Below, one piece after another: positions 16,210 to 23,589 of a stretch of 42,823 bases of DNA; the first letter of the stretch is position 1; every line of letters begins with the position of its first letter. Position numbers and translations under genes: made by a program. Source of the DNA: Candidatus Bipolaricaulota bacterium (GTDB taxonomy: Bacteria; Bipolaricaulota; Bipolaricaulia; Bipolaricaulales; Bipolaricaulaceae); the NCBI GenBank assembly GCA_014360995.1, contig JACIWL010000012.1, positions 1 through 42,823 on the forward strand, in the 5' to 3' direction. The notes beneath the pieces were generated by a model, which searched no databases, was not told where the DNA came from, and saw only the letters and a program-made list of their open reading frames with translations.

Positions 16210-16679
16210 AGCCTTTCCAAAATGGACGCGATCCGGGCCAGATCAGGAAGGTCGCCGCTAGCTGGCCGGTGCAGGCAATGCACGTGGACGGTGTCCCCTT
16301 CCACAAGGAGGGCAATCGTGCCCGGGGTGACGGTGATGGCCCAAAGCAAAAGGAGCTGTCCCACCTCGGACTTTAGCCGCACGGGGACGGTCACAATGCC
16401 CGGCTGCGCTTGGCCCGTAAGCACGGTCCAGCCCGTGACCGCCACCGCCCGGGCAATACGGTAGGCCATTAAGGCGGCGAAGGCTAGCCACAAATCCCAG
16501 CGCAGCCAAGCGGAGCGGGGGAAGCCGAGTTGCAGTTTGCCGCGGGCAACAAGCACGGAGAGTCCAATCACAAAGCCTGCGCCGCCGAGCCAAACAGGCC
16601 AATGGGAATCCCGCCAAAGGAGGGCCCACAACCCCCACAGGACGGCCCCCACGGCGGCGACCCCCATCCAGCGTGCCAT
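16200..16679 (-). CDS. mrpE: Na+/H+ antiporter subunit E (MrpE/MbhA)
   Basis: A 159-residue MrpE protein with hydrophobic N-terminal helices and a soluble C-terminal part. LLLLWAITVTPGTIALLVEGDTVHVHCL contains the family hallmark (a-sITLTPGT---d-----l-VH-l). It is the first gene of the eight-gene antiporter operon, order E-F-G-(DUF4040/SBP)-(E'/B)-C-D-D, which follows the archaeal Mbh membrane module more than the Bacillus A-G order. A TATACT box ends 11 bases before the ATG and no ribosome binding site is seen, so its mRNA may have almost no leader; ATG 16667 is an alternative start. Confidence 0.9.
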   Translation of the reverse strand: MARWMGVAAVGAVLWGLWALLWRDSHWPVWLGGAGFVIGLSVLVARGKLQLGFPRSAWLRWDLWLAFAALMAYRIARAVAVTGWTVLTGQAQPGIVTVPVRLKSEVGQLLLLWAITVTPGTIALLVEGDTVHVHCLHRPASGDLPDLARIASILERLWG

Positions 16680-16690
16680 CGCTATTCCAA

Positions 16691-16718
16691 AGTATAACAG
16701 CCATTAGTCCCGCTCCAA
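16691..16718 (-). promoter_or_regulatory. Candidate promoter of the antiporter operon
   Basis: On the minus strand TTGGAG (16718-16713) and TATACT (16696-16691) are separated by 16 bases. Transcription would begin about five bases before the mrpE ATG. The rest of the 204-base gap (16680-16883) has a small stem, GTGGCC-GGCCAC near 16830, but no clear terminator for the upstream cdd operon. Confidence 0.45.
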
Positions 16719-16883
16719 CCCGCATTAGCTGAGGAAAACCCTTGAAAGCACAAAACGCTTTGCCAACCCGTGTGAACGGAGCTGCGAGCCTACATCTTTT
16801 ACAGTTTTCCCGGGAGGTTGCGGTTTTTGTGGCCCTCGTGGCCACGGTAGCTCTTCGCGCCCTCGTTCTTCTCGTGCAATTAG

Positions 16884-17279
16884 CTACTTTCGAAGGTCAC
16901 CGGGGCCAAAACCGTGGGGGAGGAGCTCAAAGAGGCGCGCGGTGCGCCAGGTTTTGCCATCTTTGTCGGCCATGATCAAGAGGAGGTCCGGAGCGAACTC
17001 GTAAAGCACTTGGCGGCAGGCCCCACAAGGGGAACACGGGCCTTCTCCGCAGGCCACAGCTAAGGCCACAAACTCCCGTGCTCCCTCGGATAAGGCCTTA
17101 AAGAGGGCCACCCGCTCCGCGCACACCGTAAGCCCATAGGAGGCGTTCTCCACGTTGCACCCGGTGAAGACTCTGCCGTCTTTAGAGAGGAGGGCTGCAC
17201 CCACAGAAAACCCGGAATAAGGGGCATAAGCGCGGGCCCTTGCTTCCACTGCCTTTCGCACAAGCTCCGCTTCGTTCAT
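16884..17279 (-). CDS. cdd: Cytidine deaminase
   Basis: A 131-residue homotetrameric-type cytidine deaminase that converts cytidine or deoxycytidine to uridine or deoxyuridine. The start region APYSGFSVGAALL is the substrate-binding block, TGCNVENASYGLTVCAER supplies the first zinc Cys and catalytic Glu, and PCGACRQVLYEF supplies the other two zinc Cys. Length is normal. It is the last gene of the operon with dcd and thyX, three bases after dcd, so three enzymes that feed or use dUMP are made together. Confidence 0.96.
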   Translation of the reverse strand: MNEAELVRKAVEARARAYAPYSGFSVGAALLSKDGRVFTGCNVENASYGLTVCAERVALFKALSEGAREFVALAVACGEGPCSPCGACRQVLYEFAPDLLLIMADKDGKTWRTARLFELLPHGFGPGDLRK

Positions 17280-17281
17280 AA

Positions 17282-17866
17282 CTAGCGGGGCAGGGTTACG
17301 CCTGGCTGATCTTGATAAAGCCCGCCCGCTTCCTTTTCGTCGTAGCCGCGGGCGGGCCGCAGGCCGCGGAAGAACACGACTTGGGCGATCCCTTGCCCGA
17401 TGTGAAGCCTGATGGGAAGAGGGGAGAGGTTGGCAAGCTCAATCGTAAGTTTCCCGCGCCAGCGCGGCTCCAAAGGCGTCACGTTCACCAAAAGCCCGCA
17501 ACGGGCGTAGCTGGACTTACCCCAACACACGCCCATCACGTCGTCCGGCATCCAGAACGTTTCCACCGATTCGGCGAGGACCTGGGAGTGGGGGGCGAGC
17601 TCAAACGTTTTCTCCACCTCGATTTCGCGGAAAAGCTCCCTTGGGAAATTCACGGGGTCCAAAATGGCGTTCACCCCGCCTAAAGGGACAAGGAACCTCC
17701 GCCCGAGGCGAATGTCATATCCAAAGGACGAAAGCCCATAGGAGGGCTTCCCCTCTTGGCGGGGAACGAAGGGCGAGATCATTGGCCGCTCCCCCTGGCA
17801 CAAGGCCATGATCTCCCGATCCGAAAGGAGCGAATACCCAGAAAGAACCCCCTTTTCCCCTAACAC
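17282..17866 (-). CDS. dcd: dCTP deaminase
   Basis: A 194-residue trimeric dCTP deaminase/dUTPase-fold protein. Motifs are SSFGYDIRLG near residue 46, GKSSYARCGL near residue 116, and TPLEPRWRGKLTIELAN, in which the Glu is the catalytic base. These distinguish dCTP deaminase from simple dUTPase; some archaeal relatives are bifunctional and hydrolyse dUTP too, which I cannot rule in or out. The start is GTG 17866 behind GGAAGGAGGGG, overlapping the thyX stop. It supplies dUTP for dUMP and hence ThyX. Confidence 0.93.
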   Translation of the reverse strand: MLGEKGVLSGYSLLSDREIMALCQGERPMISPFVPRQEGKPSYGLSSFGYDIRLGRRFLVPLGGVNAILDPVNFPRELFREIEVEKTFELAPHSQVLAESVETFWMPDDVMGVCWGKSSYARCGLLVNVTPLEPRWRGKLTIELANLSPLPIRLHIGQGIAQVVFFRGLRPARGYDEKEAGGLYQDQPGVTLPR

Positions 17867-18474
17867 CTCCCCTCCTTCCCTTCCGGCTCCTTTGCCAATG
17901 GGCTTAGGTCTTCAAAGCAGCTTGGGGCGTGGGCGTACAGGATTTCCCACATTCTTTTGGCCACCTCCCGGATCTCCCACTGGGCCGCAGGACTTAGGCG
18001 CAGGCGTAGGATGTGCCGAAGCTCCCGGAAGTTCGCGGTGAGAACGAGTCTTGTTTCGATCCCCAAAGGAAGAACGAACCGGGCGTCCTCTTTGGGTACC
18101 CCTTTCCCAAGAAGAAACCGGTATAGATCCATGGCCTCCTGGAAAAGCTTTTTCGCCCTTTCCCAGTCCTCCTCGGAGAAGGTTGGCGGACGGACAAGTT
18201 CGTTTTCCTGAACTTCCACGTACCGCTGGGACTCCTGCACGAAGCTCGCCAGGCGGTGGCGGGTGAGCTGATTCGCGCAGGCCCGGGAGATCCCGGAGAT
18301 CTCAAACGTGGCATGGGCGTGCTCGAGCACCGATTCGTGGCCGAGCTTTATGAGCTTGCGGATGAGGCGGCGGTCATCCTCGGGGCCCTTTCCTACGCTT
18401 TTGTGGCTGATCCGAGCGCAGCGGGCGATGAGGTTTTCCGCCTCCGGCGTGATGAACAAAAGTTCCACGCGCAT
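17860..18474 (-). CDS. thyX: FAD-dependent thymidylate synthase
   Basis: A 204-residue ThyX, which methylates dUMP to dTMP using FAD, NADPH and methylenetetrahydrofolate. The defining RHRxxS motif is RHRLAS at residues 72-77, followed by QESQRYVE. An upstream HESVLEHA (residues 46-53) and a late NFRELRHILRLRLSPAAQWEI block are also family marks. Use of ThyX in place of ThyA is common in thermophiles and deep-branching lineages. It begins six bases after the acyl-CoA synthetase gene and overlaps dcd. Confidence 0.97.
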   Translation of the reverse strand: MRVELLFITPEAENLIARCARISHKSVGKGPEDDRRLIRKLIKLGHESVLEHAHATFEISGISRACANQLTRHRLASFVQESQRYVEVQENELVRPPTFSEEDWERAKKLFQEAMDLYRFLLGKGVPKEDARFVLPLGIETRLVLTANFRELRHILRLRLSPAAQWEIREVAKRMWEILYAHAPSCFEDLSPLAKEPEGKEGRC

Positions 18475-18479
18475 AGATC

Positions 18480-20108
18480 CTAGGGGATCTGTCCTTCCGC
18501 TTTCAGGCGCTCAAGCTCCCTTCTCCGCAGCTCCGCCCGCTTGATCTTTCCGCTTGGGGTCTTAGGCAGCTCCGTGACGAACTCGATCTCCCGCGGGTAT
18601 TTGTAGGGGGCGGTGACCCGCTTCACGTGCTCCTGGAGCTCTTTTACCAGTTCCTCCGAGGGTTGGTACCCCCGGGCCAGGACCACAAAGGCCTTGACGA
18701 TCTGTCCCCGCACAGGGTGGGGCTTTCCGATCACCGCCGCCTCCACCACCGCCGGATGGGAAACGAGGGCGTCCTCCACCTCGAAGGGGCCGATCCGGTA
18801 GCCGGAGGCCTTGATCACGTCGTCGGCCCGGCCCTCGAAGAAGAAGTAGCCGTCCTCGTCCACCCGCACGAGGTCCCCTGTGCGATACCACTTCCCGCTG
18901 AACACGGCTTCGGTGAGCTTCGGATCGTTCCAGTACCCGTCGAAGATGCCGGGGTTCCCCACGGGCACGGCAATCTCCCCTACCTCCCCCGGTCCCACAG
19001 GATTCCCCTCCTCATCGATGGGGGTGGCGTTAGGGCCCGGGGTGGGAAGCCCCATGGAGCCCGGTCTCACCGGAAGCCCCGGGGGATTACACACCAAGCA
19101 AACGGACTCCGTCTGCCCGTAGCCGTCGCGGATGGTCACTCCGAAGACCTCGCGGAACACCTCGATGGGCTCGACGTTGAGGGGCTCGCCGGCGGAGAGA
19201 GCATCCCGAAGACTGAGCTTGTACCGGCCAAGGTCGGGCACCTGGATCATCAGGCGGTACTCCGTGGGGGTCGCGCACAGTTTGGTGATAGGGTAGCGGG
19301 AAAGGATCTCCAGATATTTTTCGGCCTCGAACCGGCCATAGTAAATGAACTGGGTGACGCCCACGTTCAGGCCCACGCCGATGGGCGACCAATACCATTT
19401 GGCCCACCCCGGAGCAGTGGTGGCCCACATGAGATCATCTGGAGAAAGATCCCACCAGTAGCGGGCGGTGACGCGAAGGTGCCCGTAAAGCCAGCGGTGC
19501 CGGTGCATGACAGGCTTGGGATTTCCCGTGGTCCCGGAGGTGAAGTTGATGGTGATGGGATCATTAACGGAAAGGGGGACCGGGGGAACTTCCGGAGCCT
19601 TTTCGATCTCCTCCTCAAAGGAGAGCCAGCCCGGTCTTTTTCCGCCGATCAAGATGAAATGTTCCAGGGGACACTGGCCGCGGGTGGCCTCCACCTCCTC
19701 CACCACCGATACATGGGCCACCACCACCCTGGCTCCAGCGACCTCGGCCCGATAGATGATGTCCTTGGCCCGCAGCATATCCACACAGGGAACAGCCACC
19801 GCCCCGGCTTTGAACGTGCCAATTTGGGCGATGAAGGCCTCCGGAAGGCGGGGAAAGATGTGCAAAACAGGGTCGCCTTTCTTCACCCCAACCCGCATGA
19901 GTACGGCGGCAAAGCGCGCGGAAAGCTGAGAAAGCTCGCGCCAGGTTAGAACCCGGCGCTCACCGCTTTCCGATTCCCAAAGAATACAGGGTTTGTCGCC
20001 CTTCCTTTGCGCGTGGGCATCCACCACCGCGGCGATGTTGTAGTTCTCAGGAATATCCCAGCGAAACTCCCGGCGCGCCCGCTCGTATTCCTCCTTCGTG
20101 AACGGCAT
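18480..20108 (-). CDS. AMP-forming acyl-CoA synthetase (medium-chain type)
   Basis: A 542-residue member of the ANL superfamily. The ATP-binding loop is TSGTTGNPKPVMH near residue 193, the A5 motif is DGYGQTES, the adenine-binding region has YRTGDLVRVDEDGYFFFEGR, and the C-terminal catalytic lysine is in TPSGKIKRAEL. Overall layout (WAKWYWSPIG, GLPVRPGSMG) is closest to medium-chain/benzoate-type ligases rather than acetyl-CoA synthetase, which is longer. It forms acyl-CoA from a carboxylic acid, ATP and CoA. It heads the operon with thyX, dcd and cdd, an unrelated pathway, and has GGGGGG just before its ATG. Confidence 0.88.
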   Translation of the reverse strand: MPFTKEEYERARREFRWDIPENYNIAAVVDAHAQRKGDKPCILWESESGERRVLTWRELSQLSARFAAVLMRVGVKKGDPVLHIFPRLPEAFIAQIGTFKAGAVAVPCVDMLRAKDIIYRAEVAGARVVVAHVSVVEEVEATRGQCPLEHFILIGGKRPGWLSFEEEIEKAPEVPPVPLSVNDPITINFTSGTTGNPKPVMHRHRWLYGHLRVTARYWWDLSPDDLMWATTAPGWAKWYWSPIGVGLNVGVTQFIYYGRFEAEKYLEILSRYPITKLCATPTEYRLMIQVPDLGRYKLSLRDALSAGEPLNVEPIEVFREVFGVTIRDGYGQTESVCLVCNPPGLPVRPGSMGLPTPGPNATPIDEEGNPVGPGEVGEIAVPVGNPGIFDGYWNDPKLTEAVFSGKWYRTGDLVRVDEDGYFFFEGRADDVIKASGYRIGPFEVEDALVSHPAVVEAAVIGKPHPVRGQIVKAFVVLARGYQPSEELVKELQEHVKRVTAPYKYPREIEFVTELPKTPSGKIKRAELRRRELERLKAEGQIP

Positions 20109-20146
20109 AGGCCCCCCTTTTGTCTTTTTGCTGTTTTGCCGCTACG

Positions 20147-20176
20147 GTTATAGCATGCAGGGGATGGGGATGGCAA
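20147..20176 (-). promoter_or_regulatory. Promoter of the acyl-CoA synthetase operon
   Basis: On the minus strand TTGCCA (20176-20171) and TATAAC (20152-20147) are 18 bases apart, five of six matches each. The start site would be near 20140, about 30 bases before the ATG. The plus strand of the same DNA has TATAGC (20149-20154) directly before the divergent gene, so the two promoters overlap. Confidence 0.55.
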
Positions 20177-20934
20177 GTGTGGAACAAGCGGTCGTGGTGG
20201 TTCCGGCGGAAGTGGGGAAACGCCTGATCGCCCGGGCCGTGGCCCAGCTCCCTCAAGTGCAGCGGGCCAAGGAAGAGGGGCTCATCGTGATAGGCTATGG
20301 CACCACCAACGCTTATGTGGCCGAGGAACTTTTGGGCCACCCCATCGCTAAAGAACGATATTGCGCGGGATATGTAGGGAAAAGCCTTTCTGTTCTTCCT
20401 CCTGATAAGCGGGATCCCGTATTAATCCTGGAGCGGGGGAAGCCCATCTCCCTTTCCCTGGAAGAGGCGGCCAAGCAGCTCTCCGCGGGCGACGTTTTCA
20501 TCAAGGGGGCCAATGCCCTGGACCCCCACGGAGTTTGCGGCGTCCTTGTGGCCGGCGAAGATGGAGGCACAGTGGGGAAGTTTTTCGCCGCATGCATCGC
20601 CAAAGGGGTGGAGGTCGTAATTCCTATTTCCCGAGCCAAATCCATCCACGGTTCGGTGACGGAACTCGCCAAAAAGCTAGGCCTCGGAAGGCTCGGGTTG
20701 GCGAGCGGGCTCAAAGTGGGCCTTTTCCCGCTGGTGGGGACCGTGGTCACTGAGGTGGAGGCCATCCACTGGCTTTATGGGATTCATGCCGAACACATTG
20801 GAAGCGGCGGGGTTGGGCTGGGCACCGGCGCGGTGGTGCTCCTACTTTACGGGGAGAAGGAAAAAGTGGAACGGGCCTTTTCCGAGCTTTCCGAGCTTGC
20901 CCGATCCGAGCCCCCGCTTATGATCTCGCCGTAA
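20155..20934 (+). CDS. Conserved hypothetical protein, glycine-rich alpha/beta type
   Basis: A 259-residue protein from ATG 20155; ATG 20164 and ATG 20170 are equally possible starts. I recognise no named family, although it reads like a conserved enzyme: IVIGYGTTNAYVAEELL near the start, GDVFIKGANALDPHGVCGVL, GGTVGKFFA, VVIPISRAKSIHGSV, LASGLKVGLFPLVGTVVTEV and HIGSGGVGLGTGAVVLLLYG. Many short glycine loops at strand ends suggest binding of a phosphate or nucleotide. No membrane segment. A TATAGC box sits directly before the first ATG, so the mRNA may be leaderless. It is divergent from the acyl-CoA synthetase and followed by a HEPN fragment. Confidence 0.75.
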   Translation: MQGMGMASVEQAVVVVPAEVGKRLIARAVAQLPQVQRAKEEGLIVIGYGTTNAYVAEELLGHPIAKERYCAGYVGKSLSVLPPDKRDPVLILERGKPISLSLEEAAKQLSAGDVFIKGANALDPHGVCGVLVAGEDGGTVGKFFAACIAKGVEVVIPISRAKSIHGSVTELAKKLGLGRLGLASGLKVGLFPLVGTVVTEVEAIHWLYGIHAEHIGSGGVGLGTGAVVLLLYGEKEKVERAFSELSELARSEPPLMISP

Positions 20935-21076
20935 TGGTTTGTACATCCCCACCCGTTACCCCAATGGTTTGGCTCAAAGAGCGCCCGCGGAGTTTTACAC
21001 CGAAAAGGAGGCCAGGGATGTCGTCAGCTTGGTGGAGGGAATCCTTTGGTTCTGTCGAGGTCTTTTGGATCGATGA
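20924..21076 (+). pseudogene. C-terminal remnant of a HEPN-domain gene
   Basis: This frame overlaps the end of the preceding gene and the start of the nucleotidyltransferase. It reads GLYIPTRYPNGLAQRAPAEF followed by YTEKEARDVVSLVEGILWF and ends in TGA. The YIPTRYP...P-E-YT-EA pattern followed by a final helix is the conserved C-terminal half of HEPN proteins that pair with MNT nucleotidyltransferases. The N-terminal half, with its RNase R-x4-6-H motif, is missing: a stop lies in frame at 20921, just before the match begins, and the upstream DNA codes for an unrelated protein. It is therefore a truncated remnant, probably left by a deletion. Confidence 0.65.
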
Positions 21077-21413
21077 AGAGGCGGTCCAAAACCCTCTGGA
21101 GGACTGGATAGGGGAGCCTGCCCAAAGGGCGGAGGTTCTGGCCGTGGTCCTTTTCGGCTCCTTTGCTCAAGGAAGGGCCGTTCCCGGAAGCGACCTGGAC
21201 ATCCTTTTGGTCCTAAAGGATTACCCCAAACCCTTCCCGGACCGCGTCGTGGAATATCTCGAGCGCTTGCCCCTTCCGGTGGACGTTTTTCCCTCCTATA
21301 CCCTTTCGGAGATCGCGGCGGGGCAGAAGCTGGCCTGGAAGGCCCTGGAAACCGGCAAAATCCTTTGGCAAAGGCCTGGTTTCCACCTCCTAAGCGTTGT
21401 TTCCCGCCGCTAA
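21018..21413 (+). CDS. MNT-type nucleotidyltransferase domain protein
   Basis: From ATG 21018, which follows AAGGAGG at a good distance, this is 131 residues; the frame is open to 20934 but the upstream part overlaps the HEPN remnant. The nucleotidyltransferase motif GS-x10-D-x-D is complete: GSFAQGRAVPGSDLDILLV, with a third acidic residue in VDVFPSY. Such small MNT proteins commonly act as antitoxins that AMPylate an adjacent HEPN RNase. Here the HEPN partner is truncated, so it may be an orphan antitoxin or reused enzyme. It ends four bases before ruvA. The beginning (EVFWIDEEAV) resembles the normal MNT start, so the first ten residues may be secondary. Confidence 0.75.
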   Translation: MSSAWWRESFGSVEVFWIDEEAVQNPLEDWIGEPAQRAEVLAVVLFGSFAQGRAVPGSDLDILLVLKDYPKPFPDRVVEYLERLPLPVDVFPSYTLSEIAAGQKLAWKALETGKILWQRPGFHLLSVVSRR

Positions 21414-21416
21414 GGT

Positions 21417-22007
21417 ATGGTGGAGTTCCTACGCGGGCGAGTGGCGGAAAAGGGCGAGGGGCAACTTGTGGTGGCCCTGGGCGGCCTGGGGCTTAAGGTG
21501 TTCGTCCCCCAAAGGACGGTGGATTCCGTAAGCGAAGGAGAAGAGATCCACCTTTACACCGCCCTTTTGGCCAAGGAGGAGGGCTTTGAGCTTTATGGAT
21601 TTGCGAGCAAAGAGGAGCGGGAGATGTTCGAGGCCCTTCTTTCCGTGCCCCAGGTTGGTCCGCGGCTGGCCTTTAAGCTTGTTTCCGCCCTGCCGCCTGG
21701 GCAGTTTGTGGCGGCTCTTAGGCGGGGGGATCTTTCCGCGCTGGACGGGGTGAAGGGCATCGGCCGCCGTACCGCCCAACGGGTCCTTTTGGAGCTTTCG
21801 GAGCGGGCGCTGCGCTGGGCCCCCGCGGAAGTCCCTCCAGAGGCGGAGAAGGAAAAAATCGTCCTCCAGGCCCTCACTTCCAAGGCCCTGGGGTTCAAGG
21901 CCGAGGAGGCCCGCAGGGCCGTGGAGCTCGTGCGCAAAGAATGCCCGGAGGCCTCGGTGGAGGAGATGCTTCGCCGGGCCCTCTCCATCCTCGCTGGGGA
22001 AGGATGA
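21417..22007 (+). CDS. ruvA: Holliday junction branch migration protein RuvA
   Basis: A 196-residue RuvA. It begins with an OB-fold (FLRGRVAEKGEGQLVVALGG), has the two helix-hairpin-helix units in LLSVPQVGPRLAFKLVSAL and LDGVKGIGRRTAQRVLLEL, and a C-terminal domain III (LQALTSKALGFKAEEARRAV) that contacts RuvB. RuvA tetramers hold four-way junctions for the RuvB motor. ATG 21417 and GTG 21420 are both possible starts. ruvX follows with an ATGA overlap; ruvB and ruvC are not in the window. Confidence 0.96.
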   Translation: MVEFLRGRVAEKGEGQLVVALGGLGLKVFVPQRTVDSVSEGEEIHLYTALLAKEEGFELYGFASKEEREMFEALLSVPQVGPRLAFKLVSALPPGQFVAALRRGDLSALDGVKGIGRRTAQRVLLELSERALRWAPAEVPPEAEKEKIVLQALTSKALGFKAEEARRAVELVRKECPEASVEEMLRRALSILAGEG

Positions 22008-22420
22008 GGGCGGTCGGCCTGGACGTGGGCGAGCGGCGGGTGGGGATCGCCAAAACCGACGAGACCGGCACTTTGGCCGTCCCCCATGGGGTCTACGAGC
22101 GGCGCTCCTTTCTTGAGGATTTGGATTTTCTTTCGCGTCTCCTTACGGAAATGGGGGTCGAGGCCATCGTGGTGGGCCTTCCCCTGAACATGGACGGGAC
22201 GGAAGGGGAGCAAGCCCAAAAGGTGAGGGCTTTGGCGGAGGCCGTGGCCAAGAAGGCCGGGCTTCCTCTTTTCTTTGTGGACGAGCGGTGGACGACGAAG
22301 GAAGTGGAGCGGGCCATGCGCGAGGCCGGGGAAAAACCCAGCCGCCGCAGAGAAAAAGTGGACGCCCTCTCGGCCGTGCTCATCCTCCAAGGGTGGCTGG
22401 AGGGAAAAAACCGGGTATAA
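22004..22420 (+). CDS. ruvX: YqgF/RuvX family RNase H-fold nuclease
   Basis: A 138-residue protein. The start at ATG 22004 overlaps the ruvA stop. Motifs are GLDVGERRVGIAKTD (first acidic residue), VVGLPLNMDGTEG, LFFVDERWTTKEVE and a final KVDALSAVLILQGWL with the last Asp. The family is called putative Holliday junction resolvase and is linked to 16S rRNA 5' end processing. Its location after ruvA is consistent with either annotation. Confidence 0.93.
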   Translation: MRAVGLDVGERRVGIAKTDETGTLAVPHGVYERRSFLEDLDFLSRLLTEMGVEAIVVGLPLNMDGTEGEQAQKVRALAEAVAKKAGLPLFFVDERWTTKEVERAMREAGEKPSRRREKVDALSAVLILQGWLEGKNRV

Positions 22421-22441
22421 ACGAAAGAAGGAGGTGGTAAG

Positions 22442-22813
22442 GTGCAGGAGTTCACCTTCTATTTGGGGAATAGGCCAGGAGCCCTGTTGGAGGTAGTTTC
22501 CGCCTTAGCGGAAGAGGGGGTGAACATCGAGGCCATTGCCGCCCTCACCGTCTTGGAGGAGGCCGTGGTGTCCATGGTCACTGATGCTCCGGACCGCGCC
22601 CGCAAGGTGCTAAAAAAGTTGGAGGTGGGCTTTGAAGAGCGGGAGGCCCTCTCCCTCACCATCCCCCACCAGCCCGGCCAACTGGCCGCCGTCTTGGATC
22701 GCCTGGCCCGGGAGGGCATCAACGTCCTCTCCTGCTATTTTGCCGTGGAAAAGAACATGCTCATCTTCACGGTGGACGACGTGGCCCGAGCTAAAGCCAT
22801 TTTCCGCCTTTGA
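22442..22813 (+). CDS. Tandem ACT-domain protein
   Basis: A 123-residue protein made of two ACT domains: residues 1-65 (FTFYLGNRPGALLEVVSALA, VNIEAIAA) and 66-123 (LSLTIPHQPGQLAAVLDRLA, INVLSCYFAVE). The NRPG and HQPG turns followed by a helix are the ligand-binding loop of ACT domains, which sense amino acids. The start is GTG 22442 behind AAGGAGGTGG. Stand-alone ACT pairs are regulators of amino-acid metabolism or of unknown role; no biosynthetic gene is adjacent to tell which amino acid. Confidence 0.88.
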   Translation: MQEFTFYLGNRPGALLEVVSALAEEGVNIEAIAALTVLEEAVVSMVTDAPDRARKVLKKLEVGFEEREALSLTIPHQPGQLAAVLDRLAREGINVLSCYFAVEKNMLIFTVDDVARAKAIFRL

Positions 22814-22818
22814 GGGAG

Positions 22819-23589
22819 ATGGGCCGGGTCTGGTTTCGCTTTTACGCCGAACTCAATGATTTTTTGCCCCCGGAGCTTCGCAGCCGCTCCTTTTCCTATG
22901 AGTACAACGGGCAACCCACGGTGAAGGACGCCATCGAGTCCCTGGGTGTACCCCATGTGGAGGTGGAATTGATCATCGCCAACGGCGAATCCGTGGATTT
23001 TTCCTATCGTCTCCGCGACGGAGACCGCATTGCGGTCTACCCAGTATTCGAAAGCCTTGACGTGCACGAGATCCTCCGCATCCGTCGCACACCTTTGCGT
23101 AAGCTAGCTTTTGCTTGCGATGCCCATTTGGGGAAACTGGCCCGCCTTTTGCGCCTCTTGGGGTTCGACACCTTCCATGTCCCTGGGATCTCCGATGCCG
23201 AGCTAATTGAGCTTTCCAAAGCGGGGAGAATCATCCTCACCCGGGATCGCCAGCTTCTCAAGCACGGTGGGGTGACCCATGGCTACTGGGTCCGTTCCAC
23301 GGTGCCCTTGGAGCAAGCGCAGGAGGTGGTGCGCCGGTTTGACCTCCGGGCGCAGATCGCTCCGTTCACCCGGTGCTTGGCCTGCAACGGCCCCCTTCGC
23401 CCCCTTCCCAAGGAAGAGGCGCTCCCCAAAGTACCCCCTAAAGTGCGGGAGTGGTGCGAGGAATTTCTCGTTTGCACTGATTGTGGCCGGATCTTCTGGC
23501 CCGGCACTCACTACCCAAAACTTGCCAGTTTAGTGCAAGTCCTAAAGGAGGCTCAGACGAACGCGGGGAAGCACGGTCCCAAGCCCTAA
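22819..23589 (+). CDS. Mut7-C RNase-domain protein with N-terminal ubiquitin-like domain
   Basis: A 256-residue protein from ATG 22819. Residues 1-80 form a ThiS/MoaD-like beta-grasp domain (Mut7-C ubiquitin type): VWFRFYAELNDFLPPELR, DAIESLGVPHVEVELI, YRLRDGDRIAVYPVFE. Residues about 95-250 are Mut7-C: FACDAHLGKLARLLRLLGFD, IILTRDRQLL, and a zinc ribbon with RCLACNGPL and VCTDCGRIFWPGTHY. The PIN-like fold is predicted to be an RNase. The two domains commonly occur together. Its end overlaps the trmD end by four bases, tail to tail. Confidence 0.88.
   Translation: MGRVWFRFYAELNDFLPPELRSRSFSYEYNGQPTVKDAIESLGVPHVEVELIIANGESVDFSYRLRDGDRIAVYPVFESLDVHEILRIRRTPLRKLAFACDAHLGKLARLLRLLGFDTFHVPGISDAELIELSKAGRIILTRDRQLLKHGGVTHGYWVRSTVPLEQAQEVVRRFDLRAQIAPFTRCLACNGPLRPLPKEEALPKVPPKVREWCEEFLVCTDCGRIFWPGTHYPKLASLVQVLKEAQTNAGKHGPKP

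Noticed and set aside
16820-16850. Possible terminator between cdd and mrpE
   Set aside because: The GTGGCC/GGCCAC stem is short and no T run follows on the minus strand.
18627-19949. 440-codon plus-strand open frame opposite the acyl-CoA synthetase
   Set aside because: The synthetase on the minus strand has all family motifs. The plus-strand frame has no recognisable domain and an odd His/Gly/Pro-rich make-up.
20934-21017. Longer N-terminus for the MNT nucleotidyltransferase
   Set aside because: The extra 28 residues overlap the HEPN remnant in another frame and are basic and Pro-rich; ATG 21018 has a good AAGGAGG site.
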